Program-made: the position numbers and the translations under genes | The notes under the pieces: model-generated | What the model was told of the DNA's origin: nothing | The model's database searches: none | Seen by the model: the letters and a program-made list of their open reading frames with translations, nothing else | Origin: Pseudomonadota bacterium | GTDB lineage: Bacteria; Desulfobacterota; SM23-61 | Assembly (NCBI GenBank): GCA_018819135.1 | Contig: JAHJQK010000171.1 | Coordinates: 1-58,606, forward strand | DNA length: 58,606 nucleotides | Direction: 5' to 3' | Part shown: positions 23,167 to 31,457 of the stretch, one piece after another | How the letters are laid out: the number at the start of each line of letters is the position of its first letter | Numbering within the stretch: position 1 is the stretch's first letter

Positions 23167-26064
23167 TCATTTTGTCTGCTCCTCGACGATCTTGATTTCT
23201 TCCTCCGTCAAACCATACAACTCATATACCAGCCGGTCGATCTGCCTATCTGTCGCCTCAATCTGACGCTGGAGGATGGTTTTATCCTGGGCGGTCTTCG
23301 CCCTTGGCAACCGCTTATGCAGGTCCAGCATTTGTTGAACCAAATTTACTATCTGATCATGGCGATTTTTATCGGCGGGATTAGAAATGTCGATGGGGCG
23401 GATGGGGAGCGATCGAGTCTCTTTTAAAACAATCTTTGGAAAATCATCTCGTTGTGCAATATTGGACCGGTGCAGGAAGTACCAGGAAATCAAGTTGCTG
23501 TTAATCAACCCCAGTAAGTAATTTATATCGGGGAAATGCGAGAGTGCCAGGATACTTTGCATGGACTTATTGGTGACAAAGCTTTCAGTCACCTTTACGG
23601 CCTGTAACCGAAACTGTCGGCTAATCATTTCGCGCAGTAGGAGACGCGGACCGCTGAAATATCGCTCCGGTTTTGGTTCGGCAAGTGTATCGTCAAATCG
23701 AATGTAGCGAACATTCTTTTGCTCTATCGAATAACGGCGCACTGTTCCATTGAATGCACGTCGACTTGTTGCATGTGTTGGTGAATCTGTTAAATTGAAG
23801 GGCGTCACACCACGTTGGACATCAGCAAATTCTTTCAGCGGCTTGCTGTTGCTCTGAATTTTGTAAATGAGGCGAGTTGCAATCGAGTCTGCGTAGGTGA
23901 GGAATTCGTCCCCGTCATTTGCAAACCACTCAGTAAAATTTGCTGAACGTAGTCCTTCTTCAATCTCGCTTGCGGAGATGATACGATGACGTTTTGGAAA
24001 AGTTTTTAAAATTACTTTACAGGCGATTGTCCTCGGCCAGATGGTGGGAGATGGGCGCTTCATTAAAACAAAAACGCTGGTATCCACCCATGCTCCAAAA
24101 ATGTCATACGGGAGGTTCACGAAGGATTGCGGGTCAGTCATGCAGGCGATAAAGCGGCGGAGATTACTAAATTTAACTCCGCTATACCAGCCCGTAGGGA
24201 CAATCATCGAAATCTTACCGCTTGGCTTGGAAAGGCGTACCGCTAATTCCACGAATAACGAATATGTGTCTAAGTCTTTGTTTGACGTTTCAAACTTTGC
24301 ACGAAGATATTGAGCTTCAGGCTCATTGATCAATGCCCCATATGGCGGATTGCCAATCACGGCATCGAAACCGCCTCGTTTCATGATTTCCGGAAATTCT
24401 TTTTCCCAGTCGAAGGGGTTGATGCGATAAATCTCGTCGGGTTCAAGAAGGCTCATCTGTTTGCCCTGGTAGAAATCCGGGCCGATCAGGGAGTTTCCGC
24501 ATTTAATGTTACTTTCGAGGTCAGGCAAGGCCCGCTCTTTGAATAATTTCATCTGCTTCTCCAGGGTATCCTGGTTTTCGCTTTCGAGCACCTTGAGAAG
24601 CAAACTGAGCTTTGTCACCTCCACGGCCTGGGGATCAATATCCACCCCGTAGATATTGTTCAAAAGAATCCTTTTCTTCTCCTGGGTGGTCAGGTTCCAC
24701 TGGCCTCCATGGCCTTGATAAATCTCTTTGGTGTATTTTTGTGGGCTATCCTTTTGATACCAATCTCGATGGTAATTTAAGAGATACTGGTAAGCACCGA
24801 GGAGGAATGAACCTGAACCGCAGGCGGGATCGAGGATGCGTATTTTGGATATCTGTTGTGGAGATAATTGACGGTGTAGGGGCACCCCGCTGTGGGTGCC
24901 CTCATCTGGGCGGCCACAGAGGGCCGCCCCTACAATTTTACCCACTGTATTCTTTACGATGTAGTCAACGATATAGGTAGGGGTGTAATAGACTCCGCCT
25001 GCTTTTCTGACCTCGGGTTTTTCTTCAACCTTGGCGTGATGAGCTTCGGTGAGCCGGATCACCTTTCCCAGAAACTGTTCATAAACATGGCCTAAAATAT
25101 CCGCGCTTAGAACCGAAAATTCATAGGGAGATTCCGGGTAATAGAGGTTCTTAAAGATTTCCTTCAGGGGATTATCATCTATCTTAAGTTCAGGAGTAAG
25201 CCGATCTGTCCTGAAGTCGAAGAGGCCGGAGTTATACTTATCATCGGAATGATAAAAAAGCTGGCGGAGGCGGTGGTAAGTATTGGTGCCATTGAGAAAG
25301 GATTGGATCTGGCCATAGGGTTCAATCCCTCGATCCTCACACATCCTTAGAAAAATGATCCGGTCGATGGTGAGTTGAACGGCAAAGTTGAGTTCCCGCA
25401 CGGAAAGTCTTGAATTTCTGGCGGCGATGTTTTTGGCCAGGGTTTCACGCCAGGATTCTATTTCTTTTAAAAATTCGGCATCTACCTCAGTGGTGCCTCG
25501 CTTTTGTCGGTCGGAGGCAACAAACTTATCGAAGGAACCTTTGAGAACGGATTCTTTTGAGAAAAGGTTATAGATCTCCTCAAAAGAGTCGAGATATTGG
25601 GGAAAAGTGTAATATCGGATTCGTCCGATGCTGGGTTTATCACTTTGTTTGGGTCGAAGGCGGCAGTCATAGATGGCCAACTCTGCGAAATTTGTCAGGA
25701 TGGAAAGGGGGAGTTTGGCGCTCCAGGCGTATCGTCTCAGTTGGTAGGCTGGGCTGGTTTGTTCTTTAATGTCAATGGATGGTTTTTTAGTCTCCAGAAA
25801 AAATTTCCTGGCGCCCCCGATGCGAAAGCAATAGTCCGGTGCCTTCGTAGCTCCGGCAACCTTAATCGCATCCTCATGGATAACGTCTTTATATTGTTCC
25901 GCGTATCCGGCTTTATTGGTTACATCCCAGCCGAGGGCTTCAAAGAAAGGGTCGATGAATTCTATGCGAAGTTGGGTTTCGTTGTAGGCAGGGCTGCGAT
26001 AGGCTTCGATATTTTGCTGGAAGCGATCAATGAGGCTGGAAACCTGTTTCAGGGCTTCTTTCAT
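23167..26064 (-). CDS. Type IIG restriction-modification enzyme (Eco57I/TaqI-like)
   Basis: Single-chain restriction endonuclease and N6-adenine methyltransferase, 965 residues from this ATG (GGGGGTG upstream; an earlier ATG at 26097 is less likely). The N-terminal nuclease domain has PDYCFRI and FFLETKK, a PD-(D/E)xK pattern near residues 74-89. The methylase domain has motif I LDPACGSGSF (near 410) and motif IV NPPY (near 571). The C-terminal TaqI-type region recognises DNA. A palindromic repeat is inserted in frame just before motif I, adding AALCGRPDEGTHSGVPLH. Two partial copies of the gene lie at 18.8 and 19.9 kb. The gene abuts metG's 3' end. Confidence 0.9.
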   Translation of the reverse strand: MKEALKQVSSLIDRFQQNIEAYRSPAYNETQLRIEFIDPFFEALGWDVTNKAGYAEQYKDVIHEDAIKVAGATKAPDYCFRIGGARKFFLETKKPSIDIKEQTSPAYQLRRYAWSAKLPLSILTNFAELAIYDCRLRPKQSDKPSIGRIRYYTFPQYLDSFEEIYNLFSKESVLKGSFDKFVASDRQKRGTTEVDAEFLKEIESWRETLAKNIAARNSRLSVRELNFAVQLTIDRIIFLRMCEDRGIEPYGQIQSFLNGTNTYHRLRQLFYHSDDKYNSGLFDFRTDRLTPELKIDDNPLKEIFKNLYYPESPYEFSVLSADILGHVYEQFLGKVIRLTEAHHAKVEEKPEVRKAGGVYYTPTYIVDYIVKNTVGKIVGAALCGRPDEGTHSGVPLHRQLSPQQISKIRILDPACGSGSFLLGAYQYLLNYHRDWYQKDSPQKYTKEIYQGHGGQWNLTTQEKKRILLNNIYGVDIDPQAVEVTKLSLLLKVLESENQDTLEKQMKLFKERALPDLESNIKCGNSLIGPDFYQGKQMSLLEPDEIYRINPFDWEKEFPEIMKRGGFDAVIGNPPYGALINEPEAQYLRAKFETSNKDLDTYSLFVELAVRLSKPSGKISMIVPTGWYSGVKFSNLRRFIACMTDPQSFVNLPYDIFGAWVDTSVFVLMKRPSPTIWPRTIACKVILKTFPKRHRIISASEIEEGLRSANFTEWFANDGDEFLTYADSIATRLIYKIQSNSKPLKEFADVQRGVTPFNLTDSPTHATSRRAFNGTVRRYSIEQKNVRYIRFDDTLAEPKPERYFSGPRLLLREMISRQFRLQAVKVTESFVTNKSMQSILALSHFPDINYLLGLINSNLISWYFLHRSNIAQRDDFPKIVLKETRSLPIRPIDISNPADKNRHDQIVNLVQQMLDLHKRLPRAKTAQDKTILQRQIEATDRQIDRLVYELYGLTEEEIKIVEEQTK
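24875..24933. repeat. Palindromic repeat inserted in frame in the methylase gene
   Basis: Starts GTAGGGGC and ends GCCCCTAC, with internal stems GGCACCC/GGGTGCC and GGGCGGCC/GGCCGCCC. Such elements are usually intergenic. Here it, with some flanking bases, adds about 20 codons between the TVGKIVG segment and methylase motif I without breaking the frame. Confidence 0.75.
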
Positions 26065-26066
26065 CT

Positions 26067-26116
26067 TTTCACCCCCACCCCGTCTCTCACCCATCAAAGG
26101 AGAGGGAGAAGTGGGT
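26067..26116. repeat. Short dispersed-type repeat between restriction gene and metG
   Basis: The stretch CACCCCGTCTCTCACCC...GAGAGGGAGAAGTGGGTG has the look of the purine/pyrimidine-skewed dispersed repeat often seen between genes (CCCCACCCC on one side, GTGGGTG on the other). It contributes the low-complexity start of the upstream in-frame ATG at 26097, another reason to prefer the start at 26064. Confidence 0.4.
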
Positions 26117-26127
26117 GTATAAAAATA

Positions 26128-28014
26128 TCACCGGACCTTTGAGCCTATTTTGGCCTCTTTATCGAAGGTTGCCACAGTGAATCCTTCGGCGCTATCGGCT
26201 GACAGGACCATTCCCTGAGACTCAACGCCCATGAGTTTGGTCGGCTGGAGGTTGGCCACCAGGATGATGGTTTTACCCACCAGCTCTTCAGGCTTGTAAT
26301 AACGGGCGATGCCGGCGACCACGGTGCGTTCTTCGCCGATGTCCACCCGCAGCTTCAGCAGCTTGTCTGATTTTTTAATGTTCTCTGCGGCCAGAATCTT
26401 TCCCACCCGCAGGTCCATTTTCTGGAACTCTTCCATGCTGATCAAAGAAGTTGCTTCCATCTTTTCTTTTTCCTCTCCTTTTAAATCTTCCTCCACCCGG
26501 GGAAATAAAGCTTCTCCTTTGCGCACCCGCCCGCCAGGCACCAGCCCCCCCCATTGTTGCAGGCTGGCCAGCGTCTGGGTGCTCGCGTCGGGAATACCCA
26601 GCTGGTCTTGAATTTTTTCGGCGGTCTGGGGCATGAAAGGTGCAATAAGCACGGCCACAAAACGAAGAACCTCGAGGGCATGGTAGAGGACCGTATTCAG
26701 GCGCTCGGCTTTGGCCGGATCCTTGGCCAGGGCCCAGGGAGCCATGGTGTCGATGTACTTATTGGCCAGGTTGATCAATTCCCAGACGGCGATCAAGAGC
26801 CGGTGGAAACTTAGTTCCCCCACGAGCCGCTCCGCCTCGCCGGTCACTTTCAAGGCGGCTGCTTCAAGCTCCCGATCTTTTTCTTCAAGGTCTCCTGCCC
26901 GCGGAATCTCTCCCTGCCGGAAGCGCTCGGCCATAGCCAGGGTCCGGCTTACTAAATTCCCCAGGTCGTTGGCCAGGTCGGCGTTGATCCTGCCGATGAG
27001 GGCCGTTTCACTGAAATTGGAATCCAGGCCAAAGGGCATCTCCCGCAGGAGAAAGTAGCGGAAGGCATCCAGGCCATATTTGTCCTTCAGGTCTAAGGGC
27101 TTGACGATGTTTCCCCGGCTTTTGGACATCTTGGATTCAGAGACGATCCAGTACCCGTGCACGTTCAGGTGCTGGTAAGGACGAATCCCAGCCGACTTGA
27201 GCATGGTCGGCCAATAGATGCCATGAGGTTTGAGGATGTCTTTGGCGATCAGATGCTGGCAGACGGGCCAGAACTGGGTGAAGCGTCCGCCGCCCGGGTA
27301 ATCAACGCCCGTGAGGTAGTTAATCAGGGCGTCGAACCAAACGTAGGTAACATAGTCCCGGTCGAAAGGCAAAGGAATACCCCATTCCAGGCGGCTCTTC
27401 GGGCGAGAGATGCAAAGGTCTTCGAGGGGGTCGCGGAGGAAAGCCAGGACCTCGTTGCGGTAGCGCTCCGGGCGGATGAAATCCGGGTTGTTCTGGATGT
27501 GCTCAATCAGCCATTGCTGGTACTTGCTCATGCGGAAGAAATAATTCTTTTCCTTGATGAACTCCGGCTCCGTCCCATGGTCCGGACATTTTCCGTCCGC
27601 CAGCTCTTTTTCCGTAAGGAAACGCTCACAGCCCCGGCAGTAATGCCCCCCGTACTCGCCAAAGTAGATGTCCCCGGCATCGTAAACTTTTTGCAAAATG
27701 AGCTGAACCACCCACTGGTGGGCATTTTCGGTGGTGCGGATGAAACGGTCGTTGGTGATATTCAACTTGGGCCAGAGCGCCCGGAAAAGGTCGCTGATGC
27801 GGTCGGCGTAAGACTGGGGACTTTCACCGGCGGCCCGGGCGGCCTGGGCCACTTTGTCCCCGTGTTCATCCGTGCCGGTTAATAAAAAAGTCTGGTAACC
27901 GGCCAGTTTATAGAAGCGGTTGAGAACATCTGCCACGATGGTGGTGTAGGCATGGCCGATATGGGGCTCTGCGTTCACGTAATAAATCGGCGTGGTGAAA
28001 TAGATTTTGGTCAT
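26128..28014 (-). CDS. metG: Methionyl-tRNA synthetase
   Basis: Class I synthetase that charges tRNA-Met, 628 residues. HIGH-type motif is HIGH (residues 18-21) in YVNAEPHIGH; KMSKSRGN lies near residue 295. A zinc knuckle CRGC...CPDHG is seen near 126-147. A C-terminal Trbp111-type tRNA-binding domain starts near residue 525 (FQKMDLRVGKI). The start overlaps the stop of ricT by four bases (ATGA), and the gene ends a tmk-holB-ricT-metG run. No anomaly. Confidence 0.97.
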   Translation of the reverse strand: MTKIYFTTPIYYVNAEPHIGHAYTTIVADVLNRFYKLAGYQTFLLTGTDEHGDKVAQAARAAGESPQSYADRISDLFRALWPKLNITNDRFIRTTENAHQWVVQLILQKVYDAGDIYFGEYGGHYCRGCERFLTEKELADGKCPDHGTEPEFIKEKNYFFRMSKYQQWLIEHIQNNPDFIRPERYRNEVLAFLRDPLEDLCISRPKSRLEWGIPLPFDRDYVTYVWFDALINYLTGVDYPGGGRFTQFWPVCQHLIAKDILKPHGIYWPTMLKSAGIRPYQHLNVHGYWIVSESKMSKSRGNIVKPLDLKDKYGLDAFRYFLLREMPFGLDSNFSETALIGRINADLANDLGNLVSRTLAMAERFRQGEIPRAGDLEEKDRELEAAALKVTGEAERLVGELSFHRLLIAVWELINLANKYIDTMAPWALAKDPAKAERLNTVLYHALEVLRFVAVLIAPFMPQTAEKIQDQLGIPDASTQTLASLQQWGGLVPGGRVRKGEALFPRVEEDLKGEEKEKMEATSLISMEEFQKMDLRVGKILAAENIKKSDKLLKLRVDIGEERTVVAGIARYYKPEELVGKTIILVANLQPTKLMGVESQGMVLSADSAEGFTVATFDKEAKIGSKVR

Positions 28015-28835
28015 TTCCCTTTCCTGTATTTTTCAAAGAAAGTTTCTTCCCTGATTTCATGGAGGCCCACTTCCACCTCTTTGCCATCTTCCAGAGCCAC
28101 CCGAACTTTCTGGTAGATGACGTTTTGCTGGATGATCTTCCCAACCCCCTGAGGGGTGACCACCCTCTTGCCTACTTTGGGCAAATCTTTCTTCAACTCG
28201 ATGTAGGTATCGATTTCAAAGGCCAAGCAGCACATCAAGCGACCGCAGGCACCTGAAATTTTCTGGGGATTAAGGGCCAGGTTTTGTTCCTTGGCCATCT
28301 TCACCGACACTGGCTCGAATTCCTTTAAAAAGGTGCAACAGCAGAACTCCCGTCCGCAAGTTCCCATGCCGCCGATCATCTTGGCCTCGTTGCGCACGCC
28401 AACCTGGCGCATCTCGATGCGGGTCTTGAAGACGCCAGCCAAATCTTTCACCAGGGTCCGGAAATCCACCCGCCCCTCCGAGACAAAATAAAAAATGATT
28501 TTGCTGCCATCCAAGAACGAGTCCACACCGATCAATTTCATGGAGAGATTGTGCTCCTGGATTTTTGCCAAACAGAGCTTTTTGGCCTCCCGCTCCTGGT
28601 AAAGATTGCGTCGTCCTCTTTCCATGTCGTTCTCGTCGGCCAGGCGGATGATTTTTTTTAAAGGCTTGGAGAAAAAAGCCGCGTCCCTTTCCATGGGCAT
28701 GCGGGCGACAAATCCAAGCTCCGGGCCGCGGTCGGTCTCCACCATCACGATATCCCGCTCCTTCATGGTAAATTCCGTAGAATCGTAATCGTAGATCCTT
28801 CCGTGGTCCCTGAATTTTACGCCGATAACTTTCAT
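28011..28835 (-). CDS. ricT: PSP1-domain protein, RicT/YaaT family
   Basis: A 274-residue PSP1-domain protein. The cysteine-rich stretch CGREFCCCTFLKEF followed by KISGACGRLMCCLAFE (about residues 165-215) is the family hallmark. In Bacillus the relative RicT works with other proteins that hold Fe-S clusters in RNA processing and sporulation signalling; in Gram-negative anaerobes the role is undefined. The position between holB and metG is a conserved neighbourhood (family knowledge). It is coupled to metG by overlapping start and stop. Confidence 0.9.
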   Translation of the reverse strand: MKVIGVKFRDHGRIYDYDSTEFTMKERDIVMVETDRGPELGFVARMPMERDAAFFSKPLKKIIRLADENDMERGRRNLYQEREAKKLCLAKIQEHNLSMKLIGVDSFLDGSKIIFYFVSEGRVDFRTLVKDLAGVFKTRIEMRQVGVRNEAKMIGGMGTCGREFCCCTFLKEFEPVSVKMAKEQNLALNPQKISGACGRLMCCLAFEIDTYIELKKDLPKVGKRVVTPQGVGKIIQQNVIYQKVRVALEDGKEVEVGLHEIREETFFEKYRKGK

Positions 28836-28847
28836 AATTTTATTATG

Positions 28848-28883
28848 GGACGCAGATTGGCGCAGATGCGTTTATCTGCGTCC
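28848..28883. repeat. GGACGCAGAT inverted repeat
   Basis: GGACGCAGAT (28848-28857) and ATCTGCGTCC (28874-28883) are perfect 10-bp arms around 16 bases in the gap between holB and ricT. Related words occur at 39394-39472 and near 54513, so this is a dispersed repeat. Confidence 0.7.
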
Positions 28884-29903
28884 AAAATAAATTTCTTTTC
28901 CTCCCGAATTTTTTTTCATCTCCAGCATCAAGGTCTCCAGAGCTAACTGCCGGTTAGCTTTTTGGGCGATAGATTTTTGGATGTCGGAGATAAGGGTAAA
29001 AAGGGAATCCAGGCGGTCGAAGGAATACTTCTTGGCTTCCTCGGCAACCTCCGGGGCCAAGTCATGGTTGATCAACCTTAGCCCCGATCCCTCCGACCCT
29101 TCCCCCTGGGCCTTGGATACCACCAAGTCCCTGACCCAGAGTTTCCAGAGTTCCAAAAGGTCGTTCACCTCTTCTTCCTCTTTGGCCACCCGCTCACAAA
29201 TTGCCAGGATCTCTTCCGTGGTCTTCCGGGATACATCCGAGAAGGTGCGCAACCAGTCCAAGCGTTTTTGGAAATCCACCCGGTTGCTGAGGGTCAGAGC
29301 TTTTCCCGCGCTTCCTCCCGCCAGCGAAGCGAAAAAATAGGCTCTTTCTTCAGGCCACGAATGAGCCTTTTGCAGAATTTGCACGATATGGCCGACGGAT
29401 AATGGCCTAAATTTCACCCATTGGCAGCGCGAAAGGATCGTCGGCAGAAGTTGGTGGGGGCGGGATGTAATCAAAAACAAGTGGGTCTCGTCAGGAGGTT
29501 CCTCCAGAGTTTTCAGTAAAGCATTGGCTGCGGCATCATTCAAGCTGTCTGCCGAGTCGATGATACAAGCCCGCTTCCCTCCCTCCAACGGGCGGTAGTG
29601 AAGGCGTCTTTGCAGTTCCCGGATTTGATCGATCTTGATGACCTCGCCTGCGGGCTCCACCACAATCACATCCGCGTGGTTGGAGGAATCAATTTTTATA
29701 CAGGATGAGCATCTTGCGCAGGATTCTCCCACTGCAGGAGGAGATTGGCAGTTCATGGATTTGGCCAGCGTTAGGGCGGTGAGGCGTTTACCAACTCCTT
29801 CGGGGCCGAGGAAGAGATAGGCATGGGCCAGCCGCCCGCCCCGCAAAGCGTTGCGCAAGATGGTCAAGGCGCTTTCCTGTCCCTCAATTTGGTCAAAGGG
29901 CAT
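28872..29903 (-). CDS. holB: DNA polymerase III delta' subunit
   Basis: Clamp-loader subunit, 343 residues. It shows the AAA+ features GPEGVGKR (near residue 34), a four-cysteine zinc finger with CARCSSC (near 64), and the SRC motif in LSRCQW (near 156) that supplies the arginine finger. It ends in a helical collar-domain region. The start is the ATG two bases after the tmk stop; a TTG two codons earlier is less likely. Its 3' end overlaps the palindromic repeat arm. Confidence 0.92.
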   Translation of the reverse strand: MPFDQIEGQESALTILRNALRGGRLAHAYLFLGPEGVGKRLTALTLAKSMNCQSPPAVGESCARCSSCIKIDSSNHADVIVVEPAGEVIKIDQIRELQRRLHYRPLEGGKRACIIDSADSLNDAAANALLKTLEEPPDETHLFLITSRPHQLLPTILSRCQWVKFRPLSVGHIVQILQKAHSWPEERAYFFASLAGGSAGKALTLSNRVDFQKRLDWLRTFSDVSRKTTEEILAICERVAKEEEEVNDLLELWKLWVRDLVVSKAQGEGSEGSGLRLINHDLAPEVAEEAKKYSFDRLDSLFTLISDIQKSIAQKANRQLALETLMLEMKKNSGGKEIYFGRR

Positions 29904-29905
29904 AA

Positions 29906-30541
29906 TCAACCTCGCAGCCCGCTGGGGAGATGAGAGATAATTTCCCGCTGCAGGGTTTGTTCATCTTTCATCCCATCCAGAATGATGATCCGCTTGGGCT
30001 CACGCCCGGCCAAAACAAGATATCCTTCTCGCACGCGGCGATGAAAATCCAGGGCTTCTTTTTCGAACCGGTCTTCTTTGTTTGTTTGTTTCTCCATTCG
30101 CTTAAACGCCCGCTGCAATCCTTCCTCCACCGGCAGGTCTAAAAGGAACGTCAGGTCCGGTGTTGCCTTATCCATGGTCCAGGAATGAATTTTTTCGATC
30201 CATGCCCTATCCAGTCCTCGGCCATAACCTTGGTAGGCCAGAGTGGCATCGGCGAATCGATCGCAGAGAACGATTTTGCCTTCCTGTAGAGCCGGGAGGA
30301 TGACCTGGCGGATATGCTGCACCCTGGCGGCAGCATACAGGAAAAGCTCGGCCATAGGCTCTATCCCCCCACTTTCCGAAGAGAGCAAAAGCTGCCGGAT
30401 CCGTTCCCCCAGCTCGGTCCCGCCGGGTTCGCGGGTAAGGAGAAAAGATCGATGGATCTTTTGCAGGTAGGAGGACAGGTGGCCGATCTGGGTAGTTTTC
30501 CCGCACCCTTCGATCCCTTCGAAGGTGATGAAAAGGCTCAA
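29906..30541 (-). CDS. tmk: Thymidylate kinase
   Basis: Phosphorylates dTMP to dTDP; 211 residues from a TTG preceded by GGGGGA. The frame is open further upstream but the family starts right at LFITFEGIEG. The P-loop is GIEGCGKTTQ (near residue 8-17); the DR-containing segment is CDRFADATLAYQGYGRG (near 92-108). The LID region with KQTNKEDRFE follows. It is the first gene of the tmk-holB-ricT-metG run. Confidence 0.93.
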   Translation of the reverse strand: MSLFITFEGIEGCGKTTQIGHLSSYLQKIHRSFLLTREPGGTELGERIRQLLLSSESGGIEPMAELFLYAAARVQHIRQVILPALQEGKIVLCDRFADATLAYQGYGRGLDRAWIEKIHSWTMDKATPDLTFLLDLPVEEGLQRAFKRMEKQTNKEDRFEKEALDFHRRVREGYLVLAGREPKRIIILDGMKDEQTLQREIISHLPSGLRG

Positions 30542-30919
30542 ATTTCCCCCACTTATAAAATTACTGAAATTATACTCTAAGCGGCCTCTTTTGGCAAATA
30601 ATGACAAGAAAATATACCCTCCCAATGAAAGGAGAAAAGAAAGATAAATTGGGAGTCAAAGGCAATTGTAGAGAATTCAGGTGGTGGGTTTGGTTGAGGG
30701 GGGCAAGGAGTTGACCCATGGCAACAGGGGCAGAGGCCCTCCAAACCTCAAAACGATAAGGGGAAATGCCAATGTATTATTATTGCACGCCGAGACCTAA
30801 AAATGTATTATCGATAAAAATGACGAAAAACCAATTAAAGGTCCATCATAGATATATTATTGCTTGCGGGCGTATTTCTTCTCCAATAGAAAGCAGATAT
30901 ATAAGGAGGTTAATCCCAG
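30542..30919. other. Divergent intergenic region between tmk and the cupin gene
   Basis: No gene. An 8-bp inverted pair CTCCCAAT / ATTGGGAG lies near 30617-30654. A direct repeat AATGTATTAT occurs near 30770 and 30804, in an AT-rich part that probably holds the cupin gene's promoter. AAGGAGG near 30903 is the cupin gene's ribosome-binding site. Confidence 0.45.
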
Positions 30920-31270
30920 ATGAAAATTTTTAAGGCCAAAGACTCAAGATATGAATCGCGAGAAGGGTACTTACTTGGCATCTTGGCAGAAGTGGCTTTG
31001 CAACAAGAAGTATCCAGTATAGGCTTCTTCCGTCCCAGCATTCCACCACAGGGCAAATTAAGAAATCATTACCACGAAGGTTTAATAGAGTTTATGATTT
31101 TTGCGGACGATTCTCAAATCAAGATCGGAGAAGAAATACATAAAATTTCGCCAGGAGATATTGTTTTGCTATATCCTGGTGAACCTCATGAAATCTTAGC
31201 GGGTTCCGGAGGAACTTCGGCACTTGTAATTAAGCTGCCCAATAATCCAAAAGATATAAAATTCCTTTAA
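30920..31270 (+). CDS. Cupin-domain protein
   Basis: A 116-residue single-domain cupin. Cupin motif 1 is degenerate around RNHYHEGLIEFMIF (about residues 51-64) and motif 2 is seen in ISPGDIVLLYPGEPHEI (about 77-93), so a metal site from two or three His and a Glu is possible. Good ribosome-binding site. It stands alone upstream of the first mutase. Such small cupins can be sugar- or acid-binding enzymes or sensors; I cannot say which. Confidence 0.8.
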   Translation: MKIFKAKDSRYESREGYLLGILAEVALQQEVSSIGFFRPSIPPQGKLRNHYHEGLIEFMIFADDSQIKIGEEIHKISPGDIVLLYPGEPHEILAGSGGTSALVIKLPNNPKDIKFL

Positions 31271-31457
31271 AGAACGGGACGGCTTAAGCCCTAAAAGGGT
31301 CATGATCATGGGGCGAATGCGTACGGATGGCTGTGCCCAGTGGTATGGATCCCTTTGAATTCAACCATTGATCGTCAACCCCGATTTTGGTATTTTAAAG
31401 ATCAGGCGCAGATCCCATTCGATCTTTCCAAGCAGATTCATAAAGGAGGCATTTTTG

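Noticed and set aside
9148-26127. CRISPR array or cas genes in the defence-type island
   Set aside because: No regularly spaced repeats; the RecB/Cas4-like motifs belong to the transposase fusion only.
26711-27882. Long plus-strand frames opposite metG
   Set aside because: They are antisense shadows of metG; the metG frame has all catalytic motifs.
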